A DNA stretch of 64,000 nucleotides from [Actinobacillus] rossii (GTDB taxonomy: Bacteria; Pseudomonadota; Gammaproteobacteria; Enterobacterales; Pasteurellaceae), in the NCBI GenBank assembly GCA_900444965.1, contig UFRQ01000003.1, forward strand, positions 806,001 to 870,000. The letters run 5' to 3'. The notes under the pieces were generated by a model. It worked only from the letters and a program-made list of their open reading frames with translations, was not told the origin of the DNA and searched no databases. Position numbers and translations under genes: made by a program. Of this stretch, positions 41,553-49,948 are shown in pieces. Within the stretch, counting starts at the first letter, position 1, and every line of letters starts with the position of its first letter.

Positions 41553-41703
41553 TTTTTCTTCCCTAAATAATATACTAATTTCATTATATGCCTATTTATA
41601 GGTAGGTTAAAGTCTGATTAAAGTGCGGTTAGATTTTTCGTGATTTTTACGAGGTTTAATGCTAAGTTAGCGTCATTCTTAGTTAAGTTTAGGCAATATT
41701 TTT

Positions 41704-42810
41704 ATGGATAATAATCGCAAAACGATTGTAGTGAAATTTGGTACTAGCACGTTAACGCAAGGTTCGCAAAAGTTAAATCGTGCTCATATGATTTCCATTG
41801 TTAAACAGATTACGGATTTACACCAAGCCGGTTTTAGAGTCGTGATCGTGACTTCTGGTGCTATGGCTGCAGGACGTGATTATTTAGGTCATCCACAATT
41901 ACCGCCTATTATTGCCTCTAAACAAATGCTTGCCGCCGTAGGGCAAAGCCAACTTATTCAAACTTGGGAAACCTTATTTGATATTTATGATATTCGTATT
42001 GGACAAATTTTGTTAACGCGTGCCGATATTGAAGATCGTGAACGATTCCTAAATGCAAGAGATACGTTGCATGCTTTATTGGACAATCATATTATTCCCG
42101 TTATTAATGAGAATGATGCTGTAGCAACCGCGGAAATTAAAGTCGGTGATAATGACAATTTATCTGCGTTGGCGGCAATTTTAGTGCAAGCAGATCAACT
42201 TTATTTGCTTACGGATCAACGGGGATTATTTGACAGCGATCCACGTAAAAATCCTGATGCGAAACTCATTCCGGTTGTCGGGCAAATTACCGACCACATT
42301 CGTTCTATTGCAGGCGGCAGCGGGACAAACTTGGGAACAGGTGGTATGTCCACAAAAATTACGGCAGCCGATGTAGCAACGCGTTCTGGGGTTGAAACTA
42401 TTATCGCGCCAGGTAATCAACCTAATGTTATTGTGGATTTAGCTTATGGTAAAGCAATCGGAACGAAGTTTACCGCGCAAACGGATAGATTGGAAAGCCG
42501 TAAACAGTGGTTATTTGCTGCCCCAGCAGCGGGTGTAGTGGTTATTGATGATGGCGCCGAAAGTGCGGTGTTAATTCAACATAAATCTTTATTACCTGCG
42601 GGAATTGTCTCTGTAGAAGGGCGTTTTTCACGGGGGGAAGTGATTAAGATCCGTACTCGAAATGGAAAAGAGATTGCGCTTGGTATGCCGCGTTATAATA
42701 GTGATGCCTTAGAGCTTATTAAAGGCAAAAAATCTACTGAAATTGAGAGTATATTAGGTTATGAATATGGTTCGGTAGCCGTGCATCGGGATGATATGAT
42801 TGTGTTTTAA
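41704..42810 (+). CDS. proB: glutamate 5-kinase
   Basis: First enzyme of proline synthesis; phosphorylates glutamate and is normally feedback-inhibited by proline. At 368 aa it has the amino-acid kinase domain ([12 protein letters not shown] at the N-terminus, [41 protein letters not shown]) and a C-terminal PUA domain from about residue 278 ([20 protein letters not shown]). proA is not adjacent, which is usual in Pasteurellaceae. The gene is intact, but its uptake-signal terminator has been cut by the IS256-family insertion 30 bp downstream. Confidence 0.95.
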   Translation: MDNNRKTIVVKFGTSTLTQGSQKLNRAHMISIVKQITDLHQAGFRVVIVTSGAMAAGRDYLGHPQLPPIIASKQMLAAVGQSQLIQTWETLFDIYDIRIGQILLTRADIEDRERFLNARDTLHALLDNHIIPVINENDAVATAEIKVGDNDNLSALAAILVQADQLYLLTDQRGLFDSDPRKNPDAKLIPVVGQITDHIRSIAGGSGTNLGTGGMSTKITAADVATRSGVETIIAPGNQPNVIVDLAYGKAIGTKFTAQTDRLESRKQWLFAAPAAGVVVIDDGAESAVLIQHKSLLPAGIVSVEGRFSRGEVIKIRTRNGKEIALGMPRYNSDALELIKGKKSTEIESILGYEYGSVAVHRDDMIVF

Positions 42811-42880
42811 ATCTAAAAAATACCGCACTAGTCTTAAAGTGCGACCCTATCCCAAATTCTGTGTAAACACCCATTTCAAC

Positions 42881-44089
42881 TTAACGGTGATCGTCTAGGC
42901 GATCACCAAAATCAATCATAAATCGATTCATCGCCGGTTTCCGGTTCTGAATCGGCATTGTCCATTTTTTTGATGCATCTTTAATCGCAAGCCAAATCAC
43001 TTTGAAAACTGAATCATCCGTCGGGAATACATTTCGTTTTTTAATCACGCGACGAATCACGCTATTAAGCGATTCCACGGCATTCGTGGTATAAATCGCT
43101 TTACGAATATCAGCCGGATAATCAAAAAATGTGGCTATATTTGCCCGGTTATCTTCCCGGCCTTTCGCCACAAGCGGGTATTTTGCCTGCCATTTTTGCG
43201 AAAGTGCGGTCAGATTTTCGCGAGCTTGTGCTTCCGTCTGGGCCTGATAAACCTGCTTTAAATCTGCAGTGACGGCTTTGTAATCTTTCCACGAAACGAA
43301 TTTCAAGCTGTTACGCACTAAATGCACAATGCAAAGCTGAATCTTCGTTTTAGGATAGACTGCATTGATGGCTTCAGGGAAGCCTTTTAAACCGTCTACA
43401 CAGGCAATAAAAATGTCTTTCAAGCCTCGATTTTGAAGCTCTGTCAGCACATTCACCCAGAACTTCGCACCTTCATTTTCAGCAATCCAAAGCCCCAATA
43501 ACTCTTTATGTCCTTCAAGATTCACACCCAAGGCAACAAACACGGATTTGTTGATAATTCGTCCATCTTGGCGTACTTTCACTACGATACAATCCGGGTA
43601 AACAATTGGATAAACCGCATCAAGCGGGCGATTTTGCCATTCCATTACGCGTTCTTTCACAGCGTCGGTAACGCGAGAAATCAGGCTGGTTGACACATCC
43701 GCATCATAGAGTTCTTTGAACATTTCAACGATTTCCTGATTACTTAAACCCTTGGCATATAAGGCAATAATTTGCTCATCCATTCCTGTGATGCGGGTTT
43801 GGTTTTTCTTGATAAGTTGCGGTTCAAAGGTGCAGTCACGGTCACGAGGTGTCTCAATTTCTATCTCACCTTCATCACAAATGACGGTCTTAGATGTGTA
43901 ACCGTTACGTGCATTTTTACCTTTTCCAGGCTGATGTTTTTCATAACCAAGATGGTCGGTCAGTTCACCATTTAACGCCGCCTCGACGGTGATTTTTTTG
44001 AGCATCCGTGAAAATTGATTGAGATCTTCCGGTGTTTTTAGGTTTTTGGCAAATTCCGCTGCCAAGGCGTGAAGTTGTTTTTCGTTCAT
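42881..44089 (-). CDS. IS256-family (mutator-type) transposase
   Basis: 402-aa DDE transposase, full length and without frameshift. Landmarks are the N-terminal LNGELTDHLGYEKHQ, IIALYAKGLSNQEI, the first catalytic Asp region VYPIVYPDCIVVKVRQDG, FIACVDGLKGFPEAI with the second Asp, the C/H motif QLCIVHLVRNSLKFVS, and the terminal AVESLNSVIRR with the catalytic Glu. It is probably active. An exact uptake signal (43202-43210) is embedded in the coding region. It is transcribed toward proB, opposite to that gene. Confidence 0.95.
   Translation of the reverse strand: MNEKQLHALAAEFAKNLKTPEDLNQFSRMLKKITVEAALNGELTDHLGYEKHQPGKGKNARNGYTSKTVICDEGEIEIETPRDRDCTFEPQLIKKNQTRITGMDEQIIALYAKGLSNQEIVEMFKELYDADVSTSLISRVTDAVKERVMEWQNRPLDAVYPIVYPDCIVVKVRQDGRIINKSVFVALGVNLEGHKELLGLWIAENEGAKFWVNVLTELQNRGLKDIFIACVDGLKGFPEAINAVYPKTKIQLCIVHLVRNSLKFVSWKDYKAVTADLKQVYQAQTEAQARENLTALSQKWQAKYPLVAKGREDNRANIATFFDYPADIRKAIYTTNAVESLNSVIRRVIKKRNVFPTDDSVFKVIWLAIKDASKKWTMPIQNRKPAMNRFMIDFGDRLDDHR
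43202..43210 (+). repeat. Hin-type DNA uptake signal inside the IS256 transposase
   Basis: The exact 9-mer AAGTGCGGT followed by CAGATTTTC, close to the extended uptake consensus with its AT-rich tail. It lies within the transposase coding region. Confidence 0.9.
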
Positions 44090-44162
44090 AATAAAATACC
44101 TGTGTCTGAATGTATTATCTCAGAAACAGGTATTTACACAAATTGTGGGATAGGGTCATTTT

Positions 44163-44549
44163 TTATGCTTTTTGTGTTGTTTGGAGTAATTCAATCAGAG
44201 ATTTTAGTGCACTAATTTCATTGTCTTTTTGTTTCAATAATTCATCTTTATGCGCAATAATTAATTGCAATTTTTCATTTTCAAGTAACTGTTTTTCTGA
44301 TGAACCATAGTAGTTTGTATTATGATCATTCATTAAAAACATAACATTTTTCTCACCAGTATTCATTAATTCAATAACATCGATATTAAATATATTGGCA
44401 ATTTGTTCTAATCTGTGCAAATTAAGTTTTGTTTCCCCACGTTCTAGTTTTGCATAATTATTGGTGGACATATGCAAACGGTCAGCCATTTCTTCTTGTG
44501 TCCATTTCATTGCTTCTCGTCTCATTTTTATTTGATCTTTCACTTCCAT
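44163..44549 (-). CDS. XRE-family helix-turn-helix regulator with coiled-coil tail
   Basis: 128-aa DNA-binding protein. Residues 5-62 are a Cro/C1-type helix-turn-helix (MKWTQEEMADRLHMSTNNYAKLERGETKL), and residues 85-125 are Lys/Glu/Leu-rich and likely a coiled coil for dimerisation. The ATG has an AAAGGTG ribosome-binding site, with a TTGACA just upstream. The stop lies 5 bp from the IS256 end, so the insertion may have trimmed the original 3' end. It is divergent from the lipoprotein gene at 44676 and may regulate it. No phage genes are nearby. Confidence 0.85.
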   Translation of the reverse strand: MEVKDQIKMRREAMKWTQEEMADRLHMSTNNYAKLERGETKLNLHRLEQIANIFNIDVIELMNTGEKNVMFLMNDHNTNYYGSSEKQLLENEKLQLIIAHKDELLKQKDNEISALKSLIELLQTTQKA

Positions 44550-44675
44550 AATTCACCTTTTGTACACTGTCAACACCTTTATTGTGTGGATTTTATCTCT
44601 TTTTGTTACTAGATAACATCATGATTTTCACCAATAATTTGTTTCATTCTAGCATATATTTTATGAGGGATAACG

Positions 44676-45017
44676 ATGAAATCATTGTTCAAAGCTATTT
44701 TACTATTCAGTATTTCGGTAGTGGTTGTCGGTTGTACAACAAACCACCGTGTTGGTGATTTTACAATAGTTAGTACGAAAAATGTTAATCTAAATTCAGG
44801 AAAATTGGCATTGGGTGAACGAGTAAAGGGAGAAGATAAAACAATATTTGGTGTTGTATATATGAAGAATGCTGTTGATAATGCTATCGAGAAAGATAGA
44901 TGCGCTGTTGCGCTTTATGACGCAGTAATTTCAACAGAAATAGGATTTTCAACAAAATATATTGCAGAAGGGACACTCGTTTTTGATCGCTCGTTACCTG
45001 GATGTAATAAAAAATAA
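44676..45017 (+). CDS. small putative lipoprotein
   Basis: 113 aa with a type II signal peptide: charged start, hydrophobic core and the lipobox VVGC, giving a mature lipidated Cys at residue 20. The rest has alternating strand-forming segments (VGDFTIVSTKNVNLNSGK, GVVYMKNAVDNAIEKDRC) and two further Cys (residues 82 and 110 or nearby) that could pair in the periplasm. It resembles uncharacterised lipoproteins found in other gamma-proteobacteria; I cannot name a family. A GAGGGA ribosome-binding site precedes the ATG. It sits between the XRE regulator and another exported protein gene, 25 bp apart. Confidence 0.8.
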   Translation: MKSLFKAILLFSISVVVVGCTTNHRVGDFTIVSTKNVNLNSGKLALGERVKGEDKTIFGVVYMKNAVDNAIEKDRCAVALYDAVISTEIGFSTKYIAEGTLVFDRSLPGCNKK

Positions 45018-45042
45018 CCGATAATTAACTTAAGGATAAAAA

Positions 45043-45306
45043 ATGAAAAAATATATTGCCATTACTTTTGCATTATTTTGCACATTACCTGTTCAGGCAA
45101 ATAATTGTAATAGCTTTGATAATAGTGGTTGTTCTGGATATCAAAGTAGCACGGGCACACGTTATCAATATGATATGAGCAATCCAAGCGAGCGTTTAAA
45201 TTACTCGCTGGATTTAGACGCACAGCGCAGAGACTCAAATTCATTGGATCTGAATCGTGAATTAGATCGTGGATTGGGACAACAGGGTGGTGGAATTTAC
45301 CAATAA
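45043..45306 (+). CDS. small exported protein of unknown function
   Basis: 87 aa. Residues 1-19 are a signal peptide (MKKYIAITFALFCTLPVQA/NN). The mature part of 68 residues has one Cys pair (NNCNSFDNSGCSG), a Tyr- and Ser-rich centre and a polar charged tail (LDLDAQRRDSNSLDLNRELDR) ending in a glycine run. I do not recognise a family. It follows the lipoprotein gene by 25 bp with an AAGGAT ribosome-binding site, so the two form a small operon encoding exported proteins. A bidirectional terminator follows at 45356. Confidence 0.75.
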   Translation: MKKYIAITFALFCTLPVQANNCNSFDNSGCSGYQSSTGTRYQYDMSNPSERLNYSLDLDAQRRDSNSLDLNRELDRGLGQQGGGIYQ

Positions 45307-45355
45307 TACTACGATGGATTTTCTATCAATATTTATATGTAATTATTTATAAAAA

Positions 45356-45382
45356 TAAGACCCAAATTATGTTCGGGTCTTA
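45356..45382. terminator. bidirectional terminator between the small exported gene and fklB
   Basis: An 8-bp stem TAAGACCC / GGGTCTTA with an 11-nt loop. Five As precede it (Us on the minus strand) and CTTTTA follows, so it suits both convergent transcripts. Confidence 0.8.
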
Positions 45383-45397
45383 CTTTTATATGAAATA

Positions 45398-46024
45398 TTA
45401 TAAAATATCTAATAATTCCACTTCAAACACTAACACGCTAAACGGTGGGATAGATGCACCTGCGCCGCGTTCGCCGTAAGCAAGATTATGTGGAATAGTT
45501 AAACGCCATTTTGAACCTACTGGCATGAGTTGTAACGCTTCCGTCCAGCCAGCAATTACGCCACTTACTGGGAATTCAGCAGGTGTTCCGCGTGCCACTG
45601 AGCTATCAAATGTTGTGCCATTAGTTAATGTTCCCGTGTAATGCACACGTACGCTATCTGCACGAGTTGGTTTCGTGCCATTACCTTCCACTAACACTTC
45701 ATATTGTAAACCTGATTCGGTGACATTTACGCTATCTTTTTTAGCATTTTCCACTAAGAAAGCACGACCTTCTTCTTCAATTGCTTTGAATTGTGCTTGT
45801 GCTGCTTCTTGAGCTTCTTGTTGTAATTGTTGTAATGCAGCGCTCACTTCGTTTAATTCAATAGCTGGTGTATTTTGATTTAAGACATCATAAATTCCTT
45901 TTGCTACGGCTTCAGCTGAAACTTTCAAACCGCTGTCAGCAAGCTGTTGACCGATTTGAAGACCGACACCATAGCCGCCTTTTTCGCCTGTAGTTTCTAA
46001 TTTTACTGAATCAAAAATTGACAT
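45398..46024 (-). CDS. fklB: FKBP-type peptidyl-prolyl isomerase (FklB/FkpA-like)
   Basis: Proline cis-trans isomerase, 208 aa. Residues 1-90 form a helical dimerisation domain ([19 protein letters not shown], then an Ala/Gln/Glu-rich helix). Residues 100-208 are the FKBP domain with [39 protein letters not shown] and the end [10 protein letters not shown]. No signal peptide is present, so it is the cytoplasmic FklB type rather than periplasmic FkpA. It lies 54 bp downstream of psd on the same strand. Confidence 0.92.
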   Translation of the reverse strand: MSIFDSVKLETTGEKGGYGVGLQIGQQLADSGLKVSAEAVAKGIYDVLNQNTPAIELNEVSAALQQLQQEAQEAAQAQFKAIEEEGRAFLVENAKKDSVNVTESGLQYEVLVEGNGTKPTRADSVRVHYTGTLTNGTTFDSSVARGTPAEFPVSGVIAGWTEALQLMPVGSKWRLTIPHNLAYGERGAGASIPPFSVLVFEVELLDIL

Positions 46025-46077
46025 GTTTTTTCCTTTTTAGTTTATGTATTGGTGAGCAAGATGCCCACTTTAGTGAA

Positions 46078-46962
46078 TTATTTTTTATATGCTAACACTT
46101 CGCCAACGCGCGTTACCGCATCAACGTCAAGATTATCGGCAAGTTTAACTCGGTCGGCTTGGAACAAATTAATGACTGTTGAACCTAGCTGGAACGCGCC
46201 CATTTCTTGACCTTTAGTCAGTTTTACTGCGTTGTCATTGTAATCCCATGTTTTAATTTCATTTGGACGTGGCGGATTAATGACACCTGCCCAAATGGTA
46301 CTGATGCTTGCAGTGATCGTTGCACCCACTAAAATTTGGATCATTTTTCCAAATTCAGTATCAAATACGCAAATCACGCGTTCGTTACGAGCTAATAGAT
46401 TCGGTACGTGTTCATTTAAAAATGGATTAACAGAAAATAAATCCCCTGGTACGTAAATCATTTTGCGTAAGGTTGCATCACATGGAATATGTACACGATG
46501 GTAATCTCGCGGTGATAAATAAGTGGTGGCGAAGGTTCCGTTTTTAAAGTCCGCAGTCAATTCTTCGTCACCTGCTAACAAATCGCGTAGGCTGAAAGTA
46601 TGTCCTTTGGCTTGTAACATCGTTTCATCTGAAATTTCACCACATTGGCTAATTTTGCCATCAGCAGGCAGGCAAAGTGCGGTCGGATTTCCATCAATTT
46701 TGCGTGCATCTGCTTTTAATTGGCGAATAAAAAACTCGTTAAATGTGGCGTAATCACTAAAATTTTCCTTTGCCGCTTCTGACATATTAATACCATATTT
46801 TTTAGCAAATAATTTAATGATGAAATGGGTGACAGCTCCCCATTTTTGTTTTGCTAACCAGCCGGCAATTTGGGTAAGATATTTTTGTGGCATCACATAT
46901 TGGAACGCGATTTTTATGCGTTGCCAATAGCGCAAATTTAATGTTTTTTCTAATAAATTCAT
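46078..46962 (-). CDS. psd: phosphatidylserine decarboxylase proenzyme
   Basis: Makes phosphatidylethanolamine, the main membrane lipid, by decarboxylating phosphatidylserine. The 294-aa proenzyme cleaves itself within the LGST motif (MGAFQLGSTVINLF, about residue 255), turning the Ser into a pyruvoyl cofactor. Other family blocks seen are FFIRQLKADAR, LSPRDYHRVHIPCD and LFSVNPFLNEHVPNLLARNERV. It is divergent from the yceD-rpmF-plsX-fab cluster with a 156-bp spacer, the same neighbourhood as H. influenzae HI0160. Confidence 0.96.
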   Translation of the reverse strand: MNLLEKTLNLRYWQRIKIAFQYVMPQKYLTQIAGWLAKQKWGAVTHFIIKLFAKKYGINMSEAAKENFSDYATFNEFFIRQLKADARKIDGNPTALCLPADGKISQCGEISDETMLQAKGHTFSLRDLLAGDEELTADFKNGTFATTYLSPRDYHRVHIPCDATLRKMIYVPGDLFSVNPFLNEHVPNLLARNERVICVFDTEFGKMIQILVGATITASISTIWAGVINPPRPNEIKTWDYNDNAVKLTKGQEMGAFQLGSTVINLFQADRVKLADNLDVDAVTRVGEVLAYKK

Positions 46963-47080
46963 TTGTTTTTACTCACTTTCCTTTTAAAATAGTCGCGCGA
47001 TTATAGCAATTAAACTTAGTACATTTAAATAATAATTTCATTTTTGACCGCACTTTTGCGTGAAAAATGATAATTTTCCT

Positions 47081-47109
47081 TTGACTAATGACTTCTCAAA
47101 AGGTAATAT
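47081..47109 (+). promoter_or_regulatory. strong sigma-70-type promoter of yceD
   Basis: TTGACT (47081-47086), a 17-bp spacer, then TATA-like TAATAT (47104-47109). Transcription should start at about 47115-47118, only a few bases before the yceD ATG at 47119, which implies a leaderless or nearly leaderless mRNA. Confidence 0.6.
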
Positions 47110-47118
47110 GCACGCTCT

Positions 47119-47643
47119 ATGCAAAAGGTAAAACTACCCCTAACTGTTGACCCTGTTAAAGACGCACAACGCCGCTTAGATTATGATGGTTATTATGCCG
47201 CTAATCAGCTTGAACGTTTATCAGAGTCAGTAGTAAAAGTGCTCAGCGATGCACAGGTAACAGTATCGTTTTTCGTTGATCCACAGAAATTAGTGGTGTT
47301 TAAAGGAAAAGCAAGTGTTGATGTTGAAGTTGAATGTCAACGTTGCAGTCAACCTTTTAAACAAACCTTGGAATGTGAATTTACTTACAGTCCAATTTCT
47401 AATTTAGATAAGATTGATGAATTACCAGAGATTTATGAACCGATTGAATTCAATGAATTCGGGGAAATAGATTTAATTGGTACGATTGAAGACGAATTGA
47501 TATTATGTCTGCCGATTGTGCCGATGCATTCATCTGAACACTGTGAAGTGTCCACGCAGGAACAGGTCTTCGGGCAATTGCCTGAAGAATTGGCTAAAAA
47601 ACCAAACCCGTTCGCTGTATTAGCTAATTTAAAAAAGAACTAA
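47119..47643 (+). CDS. yceD: YceD family protein (rRNA-accumulation/large-subunit associated)
   Basis: 174-aa YceD/DUF177 protein, almost always found next to rpmF. In E. coli and plants the family has been linked to 23S rRNA accumulation. A zinc-ribbon-like CQRCSQPF (near residue 74) and the terminal PNPFAVLANLK are typical. The start ATG at 47119 lies a few bases after the promoter; the ATG at 47108 has a better-spaced AAAGG but is out of frame and stops after seven codons. It opens the cluster yceD-rpmF-plsX-fabH-fabD-fabG-acpP and is 16 bp from rpmF. Confidence 0.9.
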   Translation: MQKVKLPLTVDPVKDAQRRLDYDGYYAANQLERLSESVVKVLSDAQVTVSFFVDPQKLVVFKGKASVDVEVECQRCSQPFKQTLECEFTYSPISNLDKIDELPEIYEPIEFNEFGEIDLIGTIEDELILCLPIVPMHSSEHCEVSTQEQVFGQLPEELAKKPNPFAVLANLKKN

Positions 47644-47659
47644 CTTAGGAGTATAGCCA

Positions 47660-47830
47660 ATGGCTGTTCAACAAAACAAAAAATCTCGTTCACGTCGTGA
47701 TATGCGTCGTTCGCACGATGCGTTAACTACTGCTGCAGTATCAGTAGATAAAGCAAGTGGCGAAACTCACTTACGTCACCATGTAACTGCTGACGGTTAC
47801 TACCGTGGTCGTAAAGTAATCAACAAGTAA
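47660..47830 (+). CDS. rpmF: 50S ribosomal protein L32
   Basis: 56-aa basic ribosomal protein beginning [20 protein letters not shown] and ending [16 protein letters not shown], both diagnostic of L32 of gamma-proteobacteria. This form lacks the Cys4 zinc site found in some other bacteria. A TTAGGAG ribosome-binding site precedes the ATG. It sits between yceD and plsX, as in E. coli and H. influenzae, and is short enough to be missed by length-filtered gene calling. Confidence 0.97.
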
Positions 47831-47855
47831 TTCCTTTTTATAATAAGGTATTCAC

Positions 47856-48887
47856 TTGAGCCGTCTAACCCTTGCGTTAGATGTGATGGGCGGGGACATT
47901 GGTCCCCGTATTACTATCCCCGCATCTCTAAAAGCGTTGGAAAGTGATCCAGCGCTATCTTTATTATTGTTTGGTGATAGCCAACAAATCCAGTCTGAAC
48001 TTGACCTTTTATTAAAAAACTCGCCATCTAATTTTCGTGAGCGTTTAGAAATTCATCATTGTTCCCGTGTCATTGCCAATGACCAAGGTTTAACAAGTGC
48101 ATTGCGTCATAGCAAAGGTACATCAATGCGATTGGCAATTGAAGCTGTACAGCATGGTGATGCGCAAGGTTGTGTAAGTGCAGGAAATACTGGGGCATTA
48201 ATGGGGTTGTCAAAAGTGATTTTACAACCGCTTAAAGGTATTCTACGTCCTGCATTAGTAGCATTATTACCAACGATGGATGGTCATCATTCTGTCATGT
48301 TAGATTTAGGGGCTAACCTAGAATGCACTGCGGAAAATCTCTACCAATTTGCTTTAATGGGTGCCATTTTTGCAGAAAATCAGCTAAACTTAGTATTTCC
48401 GCGAGTGGCATTGCTGAATATTGGTGTAGAAGAAATTAAAGGGCATAAATCTATTCGCGATGCGTCCAATATGCTTTCAAATGATTCCACGATTAATTAT
48501 GTCGGTTTTATTGAGGGAAATTTGTTACTTAACGGCAAAGCAGATGTCATCGTGAGTGATGGGTTTGCGGGAAATGTAGCATTAAAAACACTTGAAGGTG
48601 CGGCTAAAAATGTAATTGGTTTGTTAAAAGGCAAATCTCACAATCACCTGCTTAAACCTTTATTCGGCGGTTTGATGAAAATCCTATTTAAGGACAGTTA
48701 TCAGCGCTTAAAAACGATTAACCCAGATCAATATAATGGTGCATCTTTAATTGGATTGACTGCTGTTGTTGTGAAAAGTCATGGTAGTGCAAATGTAGAA
48801 GCATTTTCTAATGCAATTAAAGACGCTGCATTTCAAGTACGTCAGCGAATTCCACAGAAGATTTTAGACGGATTAAATAAATATTAG
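47856..48887 (+). CDS. plsX: phosphate acyltransferase PlsX
   Basis: Converts acyl-ACP to acyl-phosphate for phospholipid synthesis, 343 aa. The N-terminus [20 protein letters not shown] is the family signature. Others are [17 protein letters not shown] and [16 protein letters not shown]. The start is a TTG at 47856 with AAGG about 8 bp upstream; no ATG or GTG fits, since the conserved N-terminus begins right there. It lies 25 bp after rpmF and is followed by fabH, so phospholipid and fatty-acid initiation are co-expressed. Confidence 0.95.
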   Translation: MSRLTLALDVMGGDIGPRITIPASLKALESDPALSLLLFGDSQQIQSELDLLLKNSPSNFRERLEIHHCSRVIANDQGLTSALRHSKGTSMRLAIEAVQHGDAQGCVSAGNTGALMGLSKVILQPLKGILRPALVALLPTMDGHHSVMLDLGANLECTAENLYQFALMGAIFAENQLNLVFPRVALLNIGVEEIKGHKSIRDASNMLSNDSTINYVGFIEGNLLLNGKADVIVSDGFAGNVALKTLEGAAKNVIGLLKGKSHNHLLKPLFGGLMKILFKDSYQRLKTINPDQYNGASLIGLTAVVVKSHGSANVEAFSNAIKDAAFQVRQRIPQKILDGLNKY

Positions 48888-48915
48888 AATTCAGAGAGTG
48901 ATATACGAGATAAGT

Positions 48916-49866
48916 ATGAATAGCAGAATTTTAGCAACGGGAAGTTATTTGCCCACTCAAATCCGTACCAATGCGGATTTAGAGAAAATGGTTGATACTT
49001 CAGATGAATGGATTTATACCCGTTCTGGTATGAAAGAACGTCGTATTGCGAACGCTGATGAAACTGTGGCAACAATGGGCACGCAAGCGGCACAAAAAGC
49101 CTTAGAAATGGCAGGTATTGATCCACAAGAGATTGATTTAATTGTAGTGGGAACCACGACGAATTCTTATGCTTATCCAAGTGCCGCTTGTCAGATTCAA
49201 GGCGCATTAGGTATTAAAGATGCGATTTCATTTGATGTAGCAGCCGCTTGTACAGGATTTGTCTATGCGCTTTCGGTGGCAGATCAATTCGTACGTAATG
49301 GCACAGCAAAGAAAGCGTTGGTGATTGGTTCCGATCTTAATTCACGTCACCTTGATGAAACAGATCGCAGCACGGTAGTATTATTTGGCGATGGTGCTGG
49401 CGCTGTGATTTTGGAAAGCAGCGAAGAAACGGGAATTATTTCAACACATTTACATGCTTCAGCAGATACTGAAAATATGCTGATATTACCGCAGGTAGAA
49501 CGTGGTAATGCGGGATCTGGTTATATTTCAATGCAAGGTAATGCGACGTTTAAATTAGCTGTTGGCCAACTTTCAAGTGTCGTTGAAGAAACGCTTGAAC
49601 AGAACAATTTACAAAAATCAGATTTAGATTGGCTTGTGCCACATCAAGCTAATATTCGTATTATTGCTGCCACAGCGAAAAAACTGGATATGGATATGTC
49701 TCAAGTTGTGTTAACCGTAGAAAAGTATGGTAACAATAGCGCTGCTACCGTACCAGTTGCATTAGATGAAGCCGTACGTGATGGCCGAATCAAACGTGGT
49801 CAATTGCTTTTATTAGAAGCATTTGGTGGTGGTTGGACTTGGGGTTCTGCGCTCGTTAAATTTTAG
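48916..49866 (+). CDS. fabH: beta-ketoacyl-ACP synthase III
   Basis: Starts fatty-acid synthesis by condensing acetyl-CoA with malonyl-ACP. The 316-aa protein has the catalytic triad of the thiolase fold: Cys112 (AAACTGF, same number as in E. coli), His in [10 protein letters not shown] and Asn in [10 protein letters not shown] take the ATG at 48916 ([13 protein letters not shown]), which aligns with the E. coli start. A GTG at 48898 in the same frame lacks a ribosome-binding site and adds six residues. It is 28 bp downstream of plsX. Confidence 0.96.
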   Translation: MNSRILATGSYLPTQIRTNADLEKMVDTSDEWIYTRSGMKERRIANADETVATMGTQAAQKALEMAGIDPQEIDLIVVGTTTNSYAYPSAACQIQGALGIKDAISFDVAAACTGFVYALSVADQFVRNGTAKKALVIGSDLNSRHLDETDRSTVVLFGDGAGAVILESSEETGIISTHLHASADTENMLILPQVERGNAGSGYISMQGNATFKLAVGQLSSVVEETLEQNNLQKSDLDWLVPHQANIRIIAATAKKLDMDMSQVVLTVEKYGNNSAATVPVALDEAVRDGRIKRGQLLLLEAFGGGWTWGSALVKF

Positions 49867-49902
49867 TATAATAAGTGCGGTCGAATTTTAAATAGTTTTA
49901 AA

Positions 49903-49926
49903 AAGGTGCGTTTTCACGCACCCTTT
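49903..49926 (+). terminator. hairpin between fabH and fabD
   Basis: Stem AGGTGCG / CGCACC(C)T with a 6-nt loop, followed by CTTTTC. It is weak for a full stop and may only reduce read-through into fabD. An uptake signal lies just upstream (about 49873). Confidence 0.5.
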
Positions 49927-49948
49927 TCATCATTAACAAGGACTAAAA

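Larger units (their letters stand above)
42843..44157 (-). mobile_element. IS256-family insertion sequence
   Basis: About 1315 bp carrying one transposase gene. Terminal inverted repeats begin GACCCTATCCCA and, with a few mismatches, extend about 29 bp (both contain TGTGTAAA). No target duplication is visible: the outer flanks are CTTAAAGTGC and ATTTTTTATG. The element interrupts an inverted uptake-signal pair that would have been the proB terminator. It may be an old insertion or one end may have been rearranged. Confidence 0.88.

Noticed and set aside
48898..48915. GTG start for fabH
   Set aside because: No ribosome-binding site; the ATG at 48916 matches the conserved FabH start.
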